Positions 46,958 to 59,389 of a stretch of DNA of 64,000 nucleotides are shown here, in pieces. A program made the translations under genes and the position numbers. Each line of letters opens with the position of its first letter. The stretch's first letter is position 1. The notes beneath the pieces are model-generated. The model was not told where the DNA came from and did not search any database. It worked only from the letters and a program-made list of their open reading frames with translations. The DNA is from Thamnidium elegans. Its lineage: Eukaryota > Mucoromycota > Mucoromycetes > Mucorales > Mucoraceae. The stretch lies in NCBI GenBank assembly GCA_025201345.1, contig JAIXMG010000014.1, positions 186,001 through 250,000 of the forward strand, read 5' to 3'.

Positions 46958-48640
46958 ATGTTCAACTCTTTGCGTACCGTTTCTTCTATCGCACAACGTG
47001 CTTCTTTGGTAAAGAAAAAAATCGAGATGAACTCAATTGAAGACAACTAATCTTCTTTTCTTCGTGTAGGTTGCTCGTAAGCCTCTTCAACAACAACAAA
47101 AGCGTTTCCTTAACATCCATGAATACCTTTCCGTTAAGCTTTTAAGAGACTATGGTATCAATGCCCCCAAGGGTGAGGTTGCTAACACTCCTCAAGAAGC
47201 TTATGAAATCGCTAAGAGCCTTGGTAAGTTTTTTTTTTTTCCCCACACAAATGTTTTTTTTTTTTAAAAAAAATAATTAATAATTCTAATTTCATATTTT
47301 AGGTTCTGATGATCTCGTTATTAAGGCTCAAGTCCTTGCTGGTGGTCGTGGTAAGGGTACTTTCGATAACGGATACAAGGGTGGTGTCAAGACTTTCAAT
47401 ACGTAAGTATTTTTCTTCTTCTTTCCTTATTACACGCGCGGGGGAAAAATCTAAAAATTTTTTATATATTTTTTTTTATAGACCCGAACAAGCTAGAGAA
47501 CTTGCTGAAAAGATGCTTGGTCACAAGTTAGTCACCAAGCAAACTGGTGCTGATGGTAAGCCTTGTAACGCAGTTTATATTTGTGAACGTAAATATGCTC
47601 GTAACGAATATTACTTTGCTATTTTATTGGATCGTAAGTCTGCCGGTCCCGTTATTGTTGCCTCCAACCAGGGTGGTGTTGACATTGAAAGTGTTGCTGC
47701 TCAAAACCCTGAAGCCATCATTACTTTACCTATCGATCCTAAAGTTGGTCTTACCAAGGAAATCGCCTTAAAGCTCGCTGAAGATATGGGTTTCACTCCC
47801 AAGGGTCAACAACAAGCCGCTGATACTTTCCTCGGTCTCTTCAAGCTCTTCAACGAAAGAGATGCTACTCAAGTTGAAATCAACCCCTTGTCCGAATCTA
47901 GCGATAACCAAGGTAAATTTTTTATTATTGCATTTGAAAAAAGTAGTAGTATTAACTTATTGTATCTAAATAGTTCTCTGTATGGATGCCAAGTTAAACT
48001 TTGATGATAACGCTGAATTCAAGCAAAAGGAAGTTTTCAGCTTCCGTGATTTCACTCAAGAAGATCCTCGTGAAATTGCTGCTGCCAAGTACAACTTGAA
48101 TTATATTGGTTTGGATGGTAACATTGGTTGTTTAGGTAAGTTTTTATTTAAAAAGAAGAAAAAGATTTTGTTATATCCGAGATGTACTGATATATATATT
48201 TTTTTTTTAAAAAAATAATAGTCAACGGTGCTGGTCTTGCCATGGCTACTATGGATATTATTCAACTTCACGGTGGTAAGCCCGCTAATTTCTTAGATGT
48301 TGGTGGTGCCGCTACCCCTGAAGCTGTCAAGGCTGCTTTCGAGATCATTACATCTGATCCTAATGTTTCATCTGCCTTTGTAAATATTTTCGGTGGTATC
48401 ATGCGTTGTGATGTTATTGCAGAAGGTATTATTGCCGCTGCTAAAGATTTAGACCTCAAGATTCCTTTGATTGTTCGTCTCCGCGGTACAAAGGTTGATG
48501 AGGCCAAGAAGTTGATTGCTGAATCTGATCTTCGTATCTTCGCCATTGAAGATTTGGATACTGCTGCTCAAAAGGCTGTCAAGTTCTCCAAGATCGTTAC
48601 ATTGGCTAGAGAAGCTAATGTCGATATCAAGTTTGCCTAA
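46958..48640 (+). CDS. LSC2: Succinyl-CoA ligase beta subunit, mitochondrial
   Basis: The TCA-cycle enzyme subunit that, with the alpha subunit, converts succinyl-CoA to succinate with ATP or GTP formation in the matrix. Exons are 46958-47008, 47070-47223, 47303-47402, 47482-47912, 47974-48135 and 48222-48640, giving 438 aa. The presequence [17 protein letters not shown] is basic and amphipathic. The ATP-grasp domain follows from [16 protein letters not shown], with [14 protein letters not shown], then QVEINPL and the Mg-site region [10 protein letters not shown]. The CoA-ligase domain has [29 protein letters not shown] and [12 protein letters not shown]. Full-length and apparently functional. 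ADP or GDP preference cannot be read safely from sequence. Confidence 0.95.
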
Positions 48641-49253
48641 TTTATACTCCTTTAAATGTTAAAATAACTTTTCTCATACTACTACTTTCTCTCTCTCTCA
48701 ACACTCTCAACACACATACATCAAATACAAACTAAAATATCCTTAAAGGAAAATAGAATTGTTTATATATATATTATTTTTTTTTGAAATATATTTTTAT
48801 CATTGTACTTTTTTTTTTTTTTTTTTTTTTTTTCTGTTTTATCGTTCTGATAACCATGACAGTTAATGCAGGTACGGAGCAGTCGCGTAACAACTACTAG
48901 GGTTCCCAAAAGTGGGCATAGTTTTTCTAATACCAGAAGCATTTTTATTTTTCCAAACCTGTTATTTCGAAAATGACGCTATTAAATACATTGTATTCAG
49001 ACTATGGGCATTTTTTATTATTTTATTATGAAAGAAAGTAGTTTTACTTTCAAATAAAGATATTGTATTGGAAAATTACCTTCTGGTTTTTGGCTCATTT
49101 AAGGCATATTTAATGTTTATAAGTACAGAATTTAATAGTTTTTTTTTTTTTTTTTTTTTTTTTTCCTTAGATTTAATATGTATGTATAAAAAGAAAGAAC
49201 GACAGAGAGAAAGAAATGTGTGTGTGTGTGTGTGTGGGTAAATTTTTTACAGA
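48641..49253. other. Convergent intergenic spacer
   Basis: Between the 3' ends of LSC2 and RRP15. It has T23-25 runs near 48810 and 49140-49164, and a (GT)n run near 49218-49235. No gene recognised. Confidence 0.6.
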
Positions 49254-50081
49254 TTATTTTTGTCCAGTCTTTAAAAGATCCAAGAAGCTTGACTTTGACA
49301 TTGTTGAGACACTCTTTGCCTTTTCTATTGAGACCAAAGTTTTACGTTTCTCAGAAGCGCTTTGAACAGCCACTTCAGTAACCTTTTGTTGTGTACGAAT
49401 AGCGTTAAACAACTTGACGACACCTCGTGTTGCAACCTTTCTCAATCCCTTTTCGTATTCAAATGTAGTGAAATCTGGAATAATACGACCCTTTTCTTTA
49501 AGTGCTTTCTTTTCGGCTGACATGATCTTGCGTGCTTTATAATCTAACTTTTCATCTTCAAGTTTACGTTCTAAACCCTTGGACCTTGCAAGAATGGGTT
49601 GCTATAATATTTTGTTAATATAAATCTTGCTTTTTCTAAGAAAAATCTAAATCAACAAACTTACTCTTTTATCTGAGCCGGTTAATGTACTACCCAAAAT
49701 CTTTGTCATGGCTTCAGAGAAAGCTTCAGAACTGTACTTCTTGGGTTGTCTGGCAGCACCTACAAATGTCAAATTATCAGAATCCATTTTTTTTTTTAGA
49801 AAAAAAAAATATTAGTAGGTACCTCCATCGACATCCATTTCGTCAAATTCATCATCCTCATCCTCATCCTCATCCTCATCGTCTTCATCGTCTTCAGCAT
49901 CAGCATCTTCATTCTCGCTATCTTTCATCTCTTCATCTTCCTCGTTCTTATCTGATTCAGATGATTCAATTTCTTCTTCAACTACTTTCTCGACGACTTT
50001 CTCGACAGGTTTTTTAGGAGATTCCTTTGCGACAACCTTCTTGTTAACAACCTTCTTTTGAACTTGTTTCTTTGCTGCCAT
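49254..50081 (-). CDS. RRP15: Ribosomal RNA-processing protein Rrp15
   Basis: A nucleolar factor for pre-60S maturation and 27S pre-rRNA processing. Minus-strand exons are 50081-49823, 49759-49665 and 49601-49254, giving 233 aa. A Lys-rich start (MAAKKQVQKKVVNKK) is followed by an extremely acidic stretch (EDDEDDEDEDEDEDDEFDE). The Rrp15p domain has AFSEAMTKILGSTLTGSDKR, PILARSKGLERKL, KARKIMSAEKKALKEKGRI and GVVKLFNAI. The first intron contains an ATG (49787) in frame with exon 2, which could give a form lacking the acidic part. Convergent with LSC2. Confidence 0.9.
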
Positions 50082-50383
50082 TGGTAGTGATTTATTTACA
50101 AGTAATTAAAAAGAAGAAAAAAAAAATTGGGAAAAAAGTCTCCAGGTATTTAAAAAAAAATAGAGGCTCAATTAAAAAAGAAAAATAGTCACATGTGTCA
50201 TTTTTCTGTTTAGTTTGTATCTATGCATTGACGTTATTATCAAGAAGATGTGAACATTCAGGTACTTTTATCGAACTTCTGTCCGAATGACAAAAACCAC
50301 AATATATACATTTTTTTTTTAAATATGAATGCTAGAATTCAGTACTTGCGGTTTCTTTTTTTTAAATATGAGTTTTTATTTGC
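50082..50383. other. Short intergenic spacer
   Basis: The 5' flank of RRP15 and 3' flank of the TPT transporter, both on the minus strand. AT-rich; nothing recognised. Confidence 0.5.
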
Positions 50384-51962
50384 CTATCTCATTTCATATC
50401 TATTGCTTTCTTCATCATCACTTTGTAACAGATGAGCGTCATCATCACTATCTCTATAAGTTGAAAGACCTCCATCTACTAGTAAAATAGGTGTACTTTC
50501 CGCAACAGTACTATACAAATGATGTGATGGATTCTTATTGGCCTGATCTTCTTCCTCTTCTTCACCGTCATCGCCATTGGCATGTTGAATTTTACGCGCT
50601 CTTGCAGTTACAATTTTTAATTTAAACCAATTGTAGAGACCAATACCAAATAGAGTAATACAGAGACCGATAATATTGATCATGGTAAGAATATCACCAA
50701 ACACAAGTGAAGAAATAAAGATGGTTGCTACTTCTTTAAATATACCGCATACACTTAACGTTACTACTGAAGTACGTTTAATTAAAAAGAATTCGGACAT
50801 GATCATAAAAAAGGCAAGACTTCCACCAGCTAAAATGATACCCATCTAATTACAAAGATAAATATAAATTAACAAGATGCTTTTAATATAAAATAAATTC
50901 AAACCTACAGTATGTAACCCAACAGAGAAACTAGAAAAGAATTGGCTACCAAATATAGTGATATAACCTTCAACAATAGCTGAAATAGCCAATAAAATAA
51001 TAGCTTGAGCAGGAGCTAAAAAGAAGATGGAAGCAAACGGGTTTGTTAAACCCATACTTTCTTTACGTAAGAGTACTTCGGTTAAAGACCAACGCAAACC
51101 ACCACAAACGGAAGCAGCCATGACCTGAATAAAACCAACCATTTCAAAATTGGTTTCATCCGATACCATTAAAATGACACCTATAGTGATGATAACAATA
51201 ATTAAAATAAGTTTCCAGCTAGGTTTTTCCAATTTGAACAAGAATGCGAAAATCAATACAAAAGCAAGTGTAGATGATTTACACATGGCTAAAAAAAAAA
51301 AAAAAAAAAAAAAAAGTACAAGAATATAAGTATTATATAATAAACCTCTTAAAACATTATATTTACTATAAAATGATAAAGTGATGGTTTTTAATGACAG
51401 ATTAGATAATCCAATATCAAGGCTGGTTGCTAGCGCACAAGGTAACACTTTATACAAATAATCTGACACAGAGGGTTTTTTCTTTGGTCTTAATTTTGGA
51501 ACTAACAATAAAGAAGTTCCTGAAAATGTAAACTGAACAATCATATGAAAACTTGTTACAAACAATGGGTATTGAAAGCCATAATACTCTGCAGAAAACA
51601 TCCATTTGTTATAAACAGATAAGATTGTAGCAAACTAATAAAATAAATGTTAAAACAACCCTAATAATACACGTACTCGAATAAAATCATACAATATACC
51701 TACAAATATACAAATATAGAAAAAAAATTAAGATGTTATACATAGTAAGTTCATAAAACAAACTACCTTACCACATTAATATCCAAAATAAATTAATGGC
51801 TGAAGACTTGACAATACTCTTGGGTTGAGTCTTTGTATCGTCATCCAGTAAAGCTTCAGATGGTAAAGACATTGGGTCTTCTTCTCGTAACGAAAATACT
51901 TCACTTTCTTCAGATGCTCTGCCATTGGCAATCGGCATTAGTTTTAATTGTGTAGCTGACAT
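50384..51962 (-). CDS. TPT-domain transporter (SLC35C2/Ymd8-like)
   Basis: A ten-helix drug/metabolite-superfamily transporter of the triose-phosphate/nucleotide-sugar type, probably in Golgi or ER membranes. Minus-strand exons are 51962-51772, a 7-nt microexon 51699-51693, 51634-51367, 51288-50909 and 50845-50384, giving 435 aa. The microexon is needed to read [24 protein letters not shown] across the first helix. Family features are [35 protein letters not shown] (the exon join makes YTMCKSS), RWSLTEVLL and [20 protein letters not shown]. The C-terminal ~75 residues are acidic and cytosolic-looking. SLC35C2 is the best guess from the RWSLTEVLL region; substrate unknown. Confidence 0.82.
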
Positions 51963-52054
51963 GGCAACATTAAGGAAAAAAGATGAGAAAGATTCACAAT
52001 AAAAAAAAAATGAATTTATTTTATTTTTATATTATGGGTTTAATTAAAACTCCA

Positions 52055-53304
52055 TTATTTTCCACCACCAAGGTATCTTTTTCGTGCCTGTGTATTTATT
52101 AGAATAATCCTTACCAAAAAGAAATCAAATATATAATAATAACAATAACAATAGTAATTAAAATTACAAAAAAAAAAAAAAAAAAAAACACTTACTGCAT
52201 CAATAGTTCTAGTTCTATAAGATCCATCACTACCACCTAAATCCCTTTTTGCTGTAGATCCAATACCTGCCGATTGACCATAACTTTCGGCTTTCACTGG
52301 GTCTAATATACCCGTACCATCTTTACCCAAGCCTTCTCCCTTTTTCCATCCCATTTGTGCCAGCATACGTGCACCTTTATTATCATCCGAAATAGGTGTA
52401 TACAAAGATGCTTTAGGAAGCGCATGACTAATAATATTATACAGGTTAATAATAATACTTTTTTTATATCAGTGAATACTTGCAGTTCACGAGAAATTTG
52501 TCTAGGTGGCGAAGAAGGTGGTGATAAGACTGGCTTTTCAGGTTGTCCATAAGCTAATCTTCTTTCTGCAGCTCTATTACGATACTAGAATTGTTATATT
52601 AGCATTTCCCTTTTTTTGTATGTGTGTGTGTGGGTGCGTGCATTAATTGTTATTATCATTATTAACCTCTACAGCTTGCTCTTCCTTCTTCTTTTCATCC
52701 TGCGATTTTAAAAAGTTCAACTTTAACGTAGCCTTGTTTACAGCAATAGGATCTTTGAGGTTATTCTAATAATGGTATATACTTTTTTCTTTAAACGTCT
52801 ATTATTAAAAAAAAAAACTTGTTCTGTTTTTTTGTTGTTACTTTATGCAAGTCTGATAACTCTATATGTCTTAATAAATCCACTTTTGCTTTGAATTTAC
52901 GTTGACATAACAGACATGTTAAAGCAGACAAGTCCGCAAAGTCGTTTTTGGCTTCTGCTTTTTCTACCTCTGACTTGTCCTCTTGCTTTAATTCTTCCTT
53001 TTTCTTATTCCATTTTAATAATTGACTATGAATCTATAATATAAAAAGTTAACAAAGGGGGAGAGGGGAGGTTTTCTGCATTTAACAAAGAGTAACAAAA
53101 AAAAAATACCTTTTTAGTTGCAATAGGCGTTACGCTTTCATTAGTTGGTCGTTTACGTTTACGGTCATCTAAATTAGGTATAGACCCTATCGTTATTTTA
53201 TCATCTTGTTTTGCTGGATTAGAAGGTGTACTACTGTCAACAGTCTCTATTTTAGACTTGATAACAAATTTAAAAGCTGGTTTTTGCGGTTGCTGATTAA
53301 ACAT
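52055..53304 (-). CDS. C2H2 zinc-finger and G-patch protein (RBM5/10 C-terminal-like)
   Basis: A probable splicing-associated nuclear protein of 283 aa. Minus-strand exons are 53304-53110, 53033-52842, 52765-52667, 52584-52484, 52427-52196 and 52087-52055. A C2H2 finger (CLLCQRKF...HIELSDLH, about 106-128) is followed by NYRDRAAERR-like YRNRAAERRLAYG, as in RBM5/RBM10. A G-patch (ARMLAQMGWKKGEGLGKDGTG, then PVKAESYGQSAGIG) comes next, and the protein ends ARKRYLGGGK. The RRM and OCRE domains of RBM5 are absent. The intron after exon 4 needs a GC donor (GCAAGT): the nearby GT donor puts the G-patch out of frame. Divergent from the Nup84 gene, 158 bp apart. Confidence 0.8.
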
Positions 53305-53462
53305 TACTAAAAAGAAAGAAGAAACAATATAACATTGTTTTTTTTTCATAGTAAAAAAAAAAAAAAAAAAAAAAAAAAAGACAGAAGTCACGAACATACA
53401 AAACACAGACAACTATTTTTTTGTTTTCCTTTGTTCCTTTCTGCACAAAACAAAAAAAAAAA

Positions 53463-55764
53463 ATGAATGATAATGTATTTGATGAGTTTGCAAAAATTGT
53501 AAAGTCTTATTCCTGTACAACTGATGCATCCGATGTTGCTAAACAATACGTGGAAAAGACTTGGTTCGAGCAAAGGTAAAAATAACAAAAAGACACTCAA
53601 AACAATAGACAAAAAAGTTGACTTTTTTTTTTTGCTGTAGCAAACCAAGTGATTTCATGTTTTGTGAAAATAATACGTGGGAATTAATATACAATTTAAC
53701 AAAGTACGTTCATTTGCATACTCCCTTTTTATATATCAATCAACTAAAAACGTTTCTTATATAGTGTTCACAACTGTTCTGAATTAGAAAAATATGCCGT
53801 AAGTGTGTTTTTTTTATACTGCAACAATGTATATATAATGTCACTAAAAAAAAAAACCTTATTAGACCATTCGAGAATGGATATCGAAAATACCAATAGA
53901 TAGCAACCTTCTTGAAAAAGTTCGTGAATTAGAAATTATCAATCAAGAATTAGACGACGAATTCAATGTGCTGCTTCGAAGGAATAGAATGTTGCGACCT
54001 CATAAAGACGAAAGACCAAAGAAGATTAGACGTATTAGTAACACGATGGAACCTTTATACAAAGAACGATTTCAACGATTAAGAGATGGTCAACTCGAAC
54101 CTGTCAGTGGCAATACGACACTGGATTATGTATATAATGAATATATCAAATTTAATCGAGCTGCACTAGGTAAAATAATTAAAATGATAATATATGTAAG
54201 CTGACGTGTAAATTTAGAGAAAAAGAATCCATTTGAAATCAATATAAAAGAACGTTCAACCTGGAAAGATTGTGTTAAGCATATGTCAAACGATGATAAT
54301 TTGGGAGAGTACGGAAAAGCCTTGTTTTATACACTTTGTGGAAACGTAACAGATTTATGTGAATCAATGGGTAAAACATGGGAAGATATCATTTGGACTT
54401 ATTTAAATGGAAAAGTTGAGCAAGCTTTAGATAACACTACGACACGACATATCAATAATATTGTATTGCGCGATAAAGATATTATGGAATTGGCATTGGA
54501 AAAAGATGATATTATGGATAGAGATGACCCACGTATCTTATTCCATCAAATACAAATCGCTATTCTCTCTAATACCGTGCCAGACCTTATGCAACGTTTA
54601 TATCAAGGCTTTGTTAAAAATGTTTGGGATTCAAAATTAGCTGTAAGTAAAGCTCATTATGCTCAAGTTCTGAGGTTTGTTTCTACATTGATCTTATTCG
54701 GAAGAGAGTATTTGGGCTGGGCTGAAGATCCCCAGTCTACTGCTCTTTTAACATCCTACGCCGAATTAAATGCACAACCAAGTACCTTCCGACCTGTTGT
54801 TATTGCATCTTACGCAGCTAAATTAGCACCAAAAGATCAAATCCGTGTCTTTTCTGAATTTCTTGAAAGTAAGTCTATATAAATTAAATTATACTATGTA
54901 TACATATATACTAATTTACATTGGAAAAAAAGACTTTGATGGTGATACCCAAGAATGTGAAATTATCTGTAGACTTGGAAAAGAACTTGGACTGGATATG
55001 CGCAACATCTTGATAACCACCAGTAAAAATATAATGACCAAAGCTTTTAAAAAAACCATACCCTTTAGTACAACATTTGAAGTCATACCAACACAACAGA
55101 ATGATAACCAATACGATATATTCTTTTCTTCTATCCAATGGTTGTTATTAGATAAAAGTCTTTGTTTAAACGTAATCAAGTCTGCAAATGAAGCTATCCT
55201 TTATTTTTTCACTTATCGCAAAATATATTTGGTTGAGCGTATGATTGATATGGTGCCTGAATGGGTGTATGAACAATTGGCATTGGATGGCAAGTTAGAT
55301 AATCATGCTATTATTGAATTTGATTTGAATAGAAAAGTGATGCTTTTATTTACAAATTATCATGAATGGCAGACATTAATTGGATCCGAACCAAAAGATT
55401 CGTAAGTATTGCATATATATATATATTAGGGGTGAAAAAAAAAAGTAACTAACATAGTTTATAGTGGTTCACTTGAGGATCTTCGAGCAATTTATGCTTG
55501 GCGAGATGAACTGGAAAGAAAAACATTAAAAATGGAAGATCGTATGTTGGATGTACTAGAAGGCAATTGGCTAAGAGGAGGTAAAGAAAAGAAAAAGAAA
55601 AAGAAAACACACACACACGTATAATAAACTAATTTCATATATAATAGCGTCAATCGTAAAAGACCGTGCTTCTAGTGTAGCGATTAGACAATTATATATC
55701 CCCGAGATTCTTATTCGTTACCATAATCTCTTATATTCGACTGCAAGCATTGTACCAGCGTAAG

Positions 55765-55796
<32 letters not shown>

Positions 55797-55966
55797 TCTA
55801 TTTCATAATCTAACACATTTACATATATATATAACATAGAAACGAAAACAGAAGTGCAGGTCTTGTAAACTACGTAACAAATGAGCATAAAGAACTATTT
55901 GATGATATCACAGGCTCAAAGAGTTGGGACAAAGTTATTCAAGAATTTAGTAAATCACTTTTTTAA
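53463..55966 (+). CDS. NUP84: Nuclear pore complex protein Nup84/Nup107
   Basis: A scaffold nucleoporin of the Y-complex, on both faces of the nuclear pore. Nine exons: 53463-53575, 53641-53703, 53765-53798, 53866-54169, 54218-54868, 54933-55401, 55465-55580, 55648-55759 and 55840-55966, giving 662 aa. The protein is all-helical. Family-typical blocks are the N-terminal WISKIPIDSN, then VSGNTTLDYVYNEYIKFNRA, GNVTDLCESMGKTWEDIIW, and the C-terminal IRQLYIPEILIRYHNLLYST followed by GLVNYVTNEHKELFDDI. It is a little shorter than yeast Nup84 (726 aa). The 3' end is convergent with the quinone-reductase gene, only 15 bp away. Confidence 0.88.
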
Positions 55967-55981
55967 AAAATAAAATAAAAT

Positions 55982-56818
55982 TTATTTCTCTGCATCAAAT
56001 GCATTCTTTCCTCTAACATAAGCTCTAATCATGTTACCAAATTGTTGACCTTGAATATGAGCAACCTGTAATTCTTTTACGGTGGGTTGTCTTGACCCGT
56101 CACCACCAGCAATGGTACCTGCTCCGTATGCAGAGCCACCAACAATCTCGGTATTATCGTTTAATTGGGCAGGGAAACCAAGTGGAACATAAGTCATACC
56201 TTGATGTGTGAAAAATGGAATGGTTGTAAGTGCTGTGGTCTCTTGTCCACCGTGTTGAGATCCAGTACTAAAGAACGTGCCTGCGAATTTACCGTGTAAA
56301 GTTCCTTTAGCAAATGCAGCTCCAGTACCGTCCAAGAGTCTACACACATATATAAAAAAAAAAGGATGAGTTGAGTATCTTGTACAGAACGTGTTTTTTT
56401 TTAAAAAAAAATGTAAGTGTTACGTTTTAACTTGACCAGGCATAGAACCGAATCTAAAATAATTCTATGCTTAATAAATAATATGTAAATTGATAATAAT
56501 AAAATACCTTGTAGGGAAACCAAAAAGGATTCCGTCAGCATCATTTAATTGTTCAGGTGTGATAATAGGTAAATCAGGCTTAGGAGGAGCATTGATTCTC
56601 TTTAAGACGCTATCAGGTAATGTTTCTTGTACTATGTATATAATGCAGTTAAGATAAACCAGATAAGCGAAATCTGCGTGTTTTTTTATTAACTTACCCT
56701 GAAACATTTTTGTTGTAACACCTGTGGACTCTAAACCTTTTTGAACTTCAACAGCCAACTTATGTACATGATGATACACAGTATAAATTACAACGTAAAC
56801 TTTAGCAGGTGCAGACAT
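55982..56818 (-). CDS. NAD(P)H:quinone oxidoreductase, WrbA/Pst2/Ycp4 type
   Basis: A flavodoxin-like FMN protein reducing quinones by two electrons; in fungi linked to oxidative stress defence, often at the plasma membrane/eisosome. Minus-strand exons are 56818-56698, 56631-56508, 56453-56424 (a 30-nt exon) and 56339-55982, giving 210 aa. YVVIYTVYHHVHKLAVEVQKG is the FMN-phosphate loop region. Then come ADGILFGFPTRFGSMPGQVKT, TGAAFAKGTLHGKFAGTFFSTGSQHGGQE, and GGSAYGAGTIAGGDGSRQPT near the active site. Typical SxYGH motifs vary: the first loop here reads YTVYHHVH. Length is normal for the family. Confidence 0.9.
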
Positions 56819-57414
56819 TCTTTTTAAAAATATACGATTAAAGATAAATTAATAATTCAAACATTTTTATAGCTTATTTTTGCAAGTATGCATTACTCAT
56901 ACATTGGTAAGATCACGGTCACGCTAAGTAATGTATTCGTAATTTTGAGTTTTACACATTATTTTTTTGTGTGTCACAAAAACACTGCTTTTCTTTTTTA
57001 TCACTCGCACGCTTTGGTCTTTTTTTTCTTTTTAGAATTATATTACTTTGTGTCTCACTGGCACAAAAAAAAGTACACATTCTGTCACTTCCTTTTTTTT
57101 TTTTTGACAGAATGGGATACATTCTTGTACTCAATCGTTAAAAAAACTTTCTCTTTTATTTCCAAAAAGTATACTCTACCTACCCAATACAATTTAGTTT
57201 CCTTTTTCAACTCCTATAAAAAAAAACCTTTTTTTTTTTTTAAATCTCCTATTTTGGTGAAACTTGGAAGATCGAAGAGAACACAAACGAAATTAAAAAA
57301 AAAAAGAGAGGGGGAATAATCTTATTATTATTTATTATAGTACAGATATTGAAAAGAAAAAAAAAATAAGGTGAGAAAAATTAAGTAAAAGTAAGAAGAT
57401 GGTATGTGTTTTTT
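56819..57414. other. Intergenic region, low complexity
   Basis: Upstream of the quinone-reductase gene and downstream of the MFS gene. Rich in T10-T12 runs and short A runs; long Phe/Lys-rich open frames on both strands are artefacts of that composition. Confidence 0.55.
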
Positions 57415-58904
57415 TTAAGAAGATTCAGAGAGAGCATAGTTCTTTTCATGCTCATATTTAAGGCTTTTGTGACCTTCTTCAATAGTCTCAACTTGACCAC
57501 CAACCAAGACTTCAGGGTTATGACCATCAATCAAGTTATCGACTTGTTCGACAGTAACATCAGAGACCTTGAAACAGACAATATAAGTCAAGAGAAGACC
57601 AACACCTTCAATAGCAAAGTTAATATAAACTTGAGTCATGAAAGGAGTATGAATGGCATCCACTTGAGAAGAGACAGCAGAGAAAGCGTTTTGAATGGTC
57701 TTATAGAAACCACCATATCTAGCAGCACGTTCAGTATCATTGGTCATTGTACCAAGCAACCAATAGACAAAACCTTGATAGATGGCATCAACGAAACCAA
57801 AGACACTGTAGAGGATAATATAACCAGCATATTCAGGAGAGTAAATATCTTCTTGAACGAAGCCTTCAGCCTTGACACTTTCAAAGGTGAATTTTTTTTG
57901 AACAAAGATACAACCAATCCAAGAGGCACATAAGAGAGCCAAGATAAAGGTATTACCGAGAATAGCACGAGATTTACGGTTACCAAGTCTAGACCAATCA
58001 AGCAACCAACCAAAGACACCAGCACCAACAATTTGACAGAGCCAGTATAACAAGTTATTTAAAGAACGAGCACGAAGACTGAAGAATCCACCACCGTTGT
58101 AGACTTGGAATTGATAGGTATAGAACCAGTTTGAACCAGCAAACAAGGGAATCAAACAAATCATCTTCCAGTCAAGGAATAAACGGAAAATCTCAATTGC
58201 TTCACGCTTCCAGTTAGAGAACTTGTGAAGTGATACAGGTGAACCATTAGCACGGATAACTTTATGAGCAGGTAAAAGAGCTAAAGAGAGGAAGGCACCG
58301 AAACCCATAATACACATGAAACCAATATAGGTACCAATCTTGACTGTATTTTCACCAGATCCACTAGAAAAGTTATTACCGAGAGGAATGGCAGCACCCA
58401 CAGTAGCACCCAAGTTGAAGACCATCCAGAAAATGGAGAAAGCTTTACCCTTATCTTTTTCGTCAGGGTAAGACATCATAATACCAGCTTGAGCGGTCCA
58501 AAGGAAACCGGCACCGATACCAAGAATTGCGCCAGTAGCGATAGTAAAAGCAGGGCTAGTAGTAAGATATGATCCAACGTAAAGAACATAGGCAAGAGAA
58601 GCAGGAACAAGAATACGATGACCAAAGATGTTGAAACTATATACATGTATAAATTGTAAGTAAAATAAAAATTGAGTGATTAAAATTTAATGTATACATA
58701 CACAGGGGCACCAATTAAAGAACAAATAGTAAAAGTAACAGCTAAAGCGGTATTTGCATCATTGGTAGTTTTGGGATCAGATTGACCGGCACCACCCATA
58801 CCATTCAAGGCATTGAACATACCAGGACAACAGAAACAGATGAAACCGACTAAGAATACTTGAAAGTTTGGATCATTATAACGGAAAGGTAATTTAAATC
58901 CCAT
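57415..58904 (-). CDS. UNC-93-like major facilitator superfamily protein
   Basis: A twelve-helix MFS-fold protein of the UNC-93/DUF895 family; fungal members are uncharacterised membrane proteins and animal UNC-93 regulates channels or trafficking. Minus-strand exons are 58904-58702 and 58636-57415, giving 474 aa. The N-terminal helix reads FLVGFICFCCPGMFNALNGM, with the family-typical FCCPGMFNALNGMGGAG. Then come GAGFLWTAQAGIMMSYP, DEKDKGKAFSIFWMVFNLGA and VYWLLGTMTNDTERAARYGG. The short acidic tail is cytosolic. Donor GTATGT at 58701 was chosen to give PVFNIFGHRI in phase. Codon choice is notably C-ending and less AT-biased than its neighbours, which suggests strong expression. Confidence 0.85.
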
Positions 58905-59389
58905 TATTTATATATTTAAACAGTAAGATAAGAGTGTATGTGTATATATATATATAATGAAGAAAAGAAAAATAAAAAATTGAGAAAAAGGAGACATCTA
59001 TTTTATACTGTAGTAATATCGGAGTTTATTTTATTTTATTTGGAAAGGGTCCTTTTCCCGTTGTAACACAAAGCAAATTTGTAAAGTTTCAGCATCCCTT
59101 TTTTATATTGAATTCCCACGAAGATATGAAAGAAAGGGTATTTGATCATTACGTTATTCGTTGAGGGTCCAAACCCACCCTGAAGTACAGAAAGAACCCT
59201 GACACTTTCCTTTTTTTTTTTTTTTTTTTTTTTTGCTTTTTTTTTTTTTTGCTTTTTTCACTCTTTTATAAAATAAACTATAATAAAAGATGTAGTATAA
59301 AATACTGTTTTTGATTTCCATGGAATCGTATTGATTGGTTTAAAAAAAAAGAAGAAAAAAAAAAAAGGTTTATTATTATTACTAAAAAT
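58905..59389. other. Intergenic region with long T runs
   Basis: Upstream of the MFS gene and downstream of the Syo1 gene. A T24-type run, a GC pair, then another T run lie at about 59211-59256. No coding sequence. Confidence 0.55.

Noticed and set aside
49812..50017. His/Pro-rich plus-strand frame over RRP15
   Set aside because: Antisense of the acidic Asp/Glu tract of Rrp15.
56888..57319. 143-codon open frame upstream of the quinone reductase
   Set aside because: Phe/Lys-rich translation of homopolymers in a promoter region.
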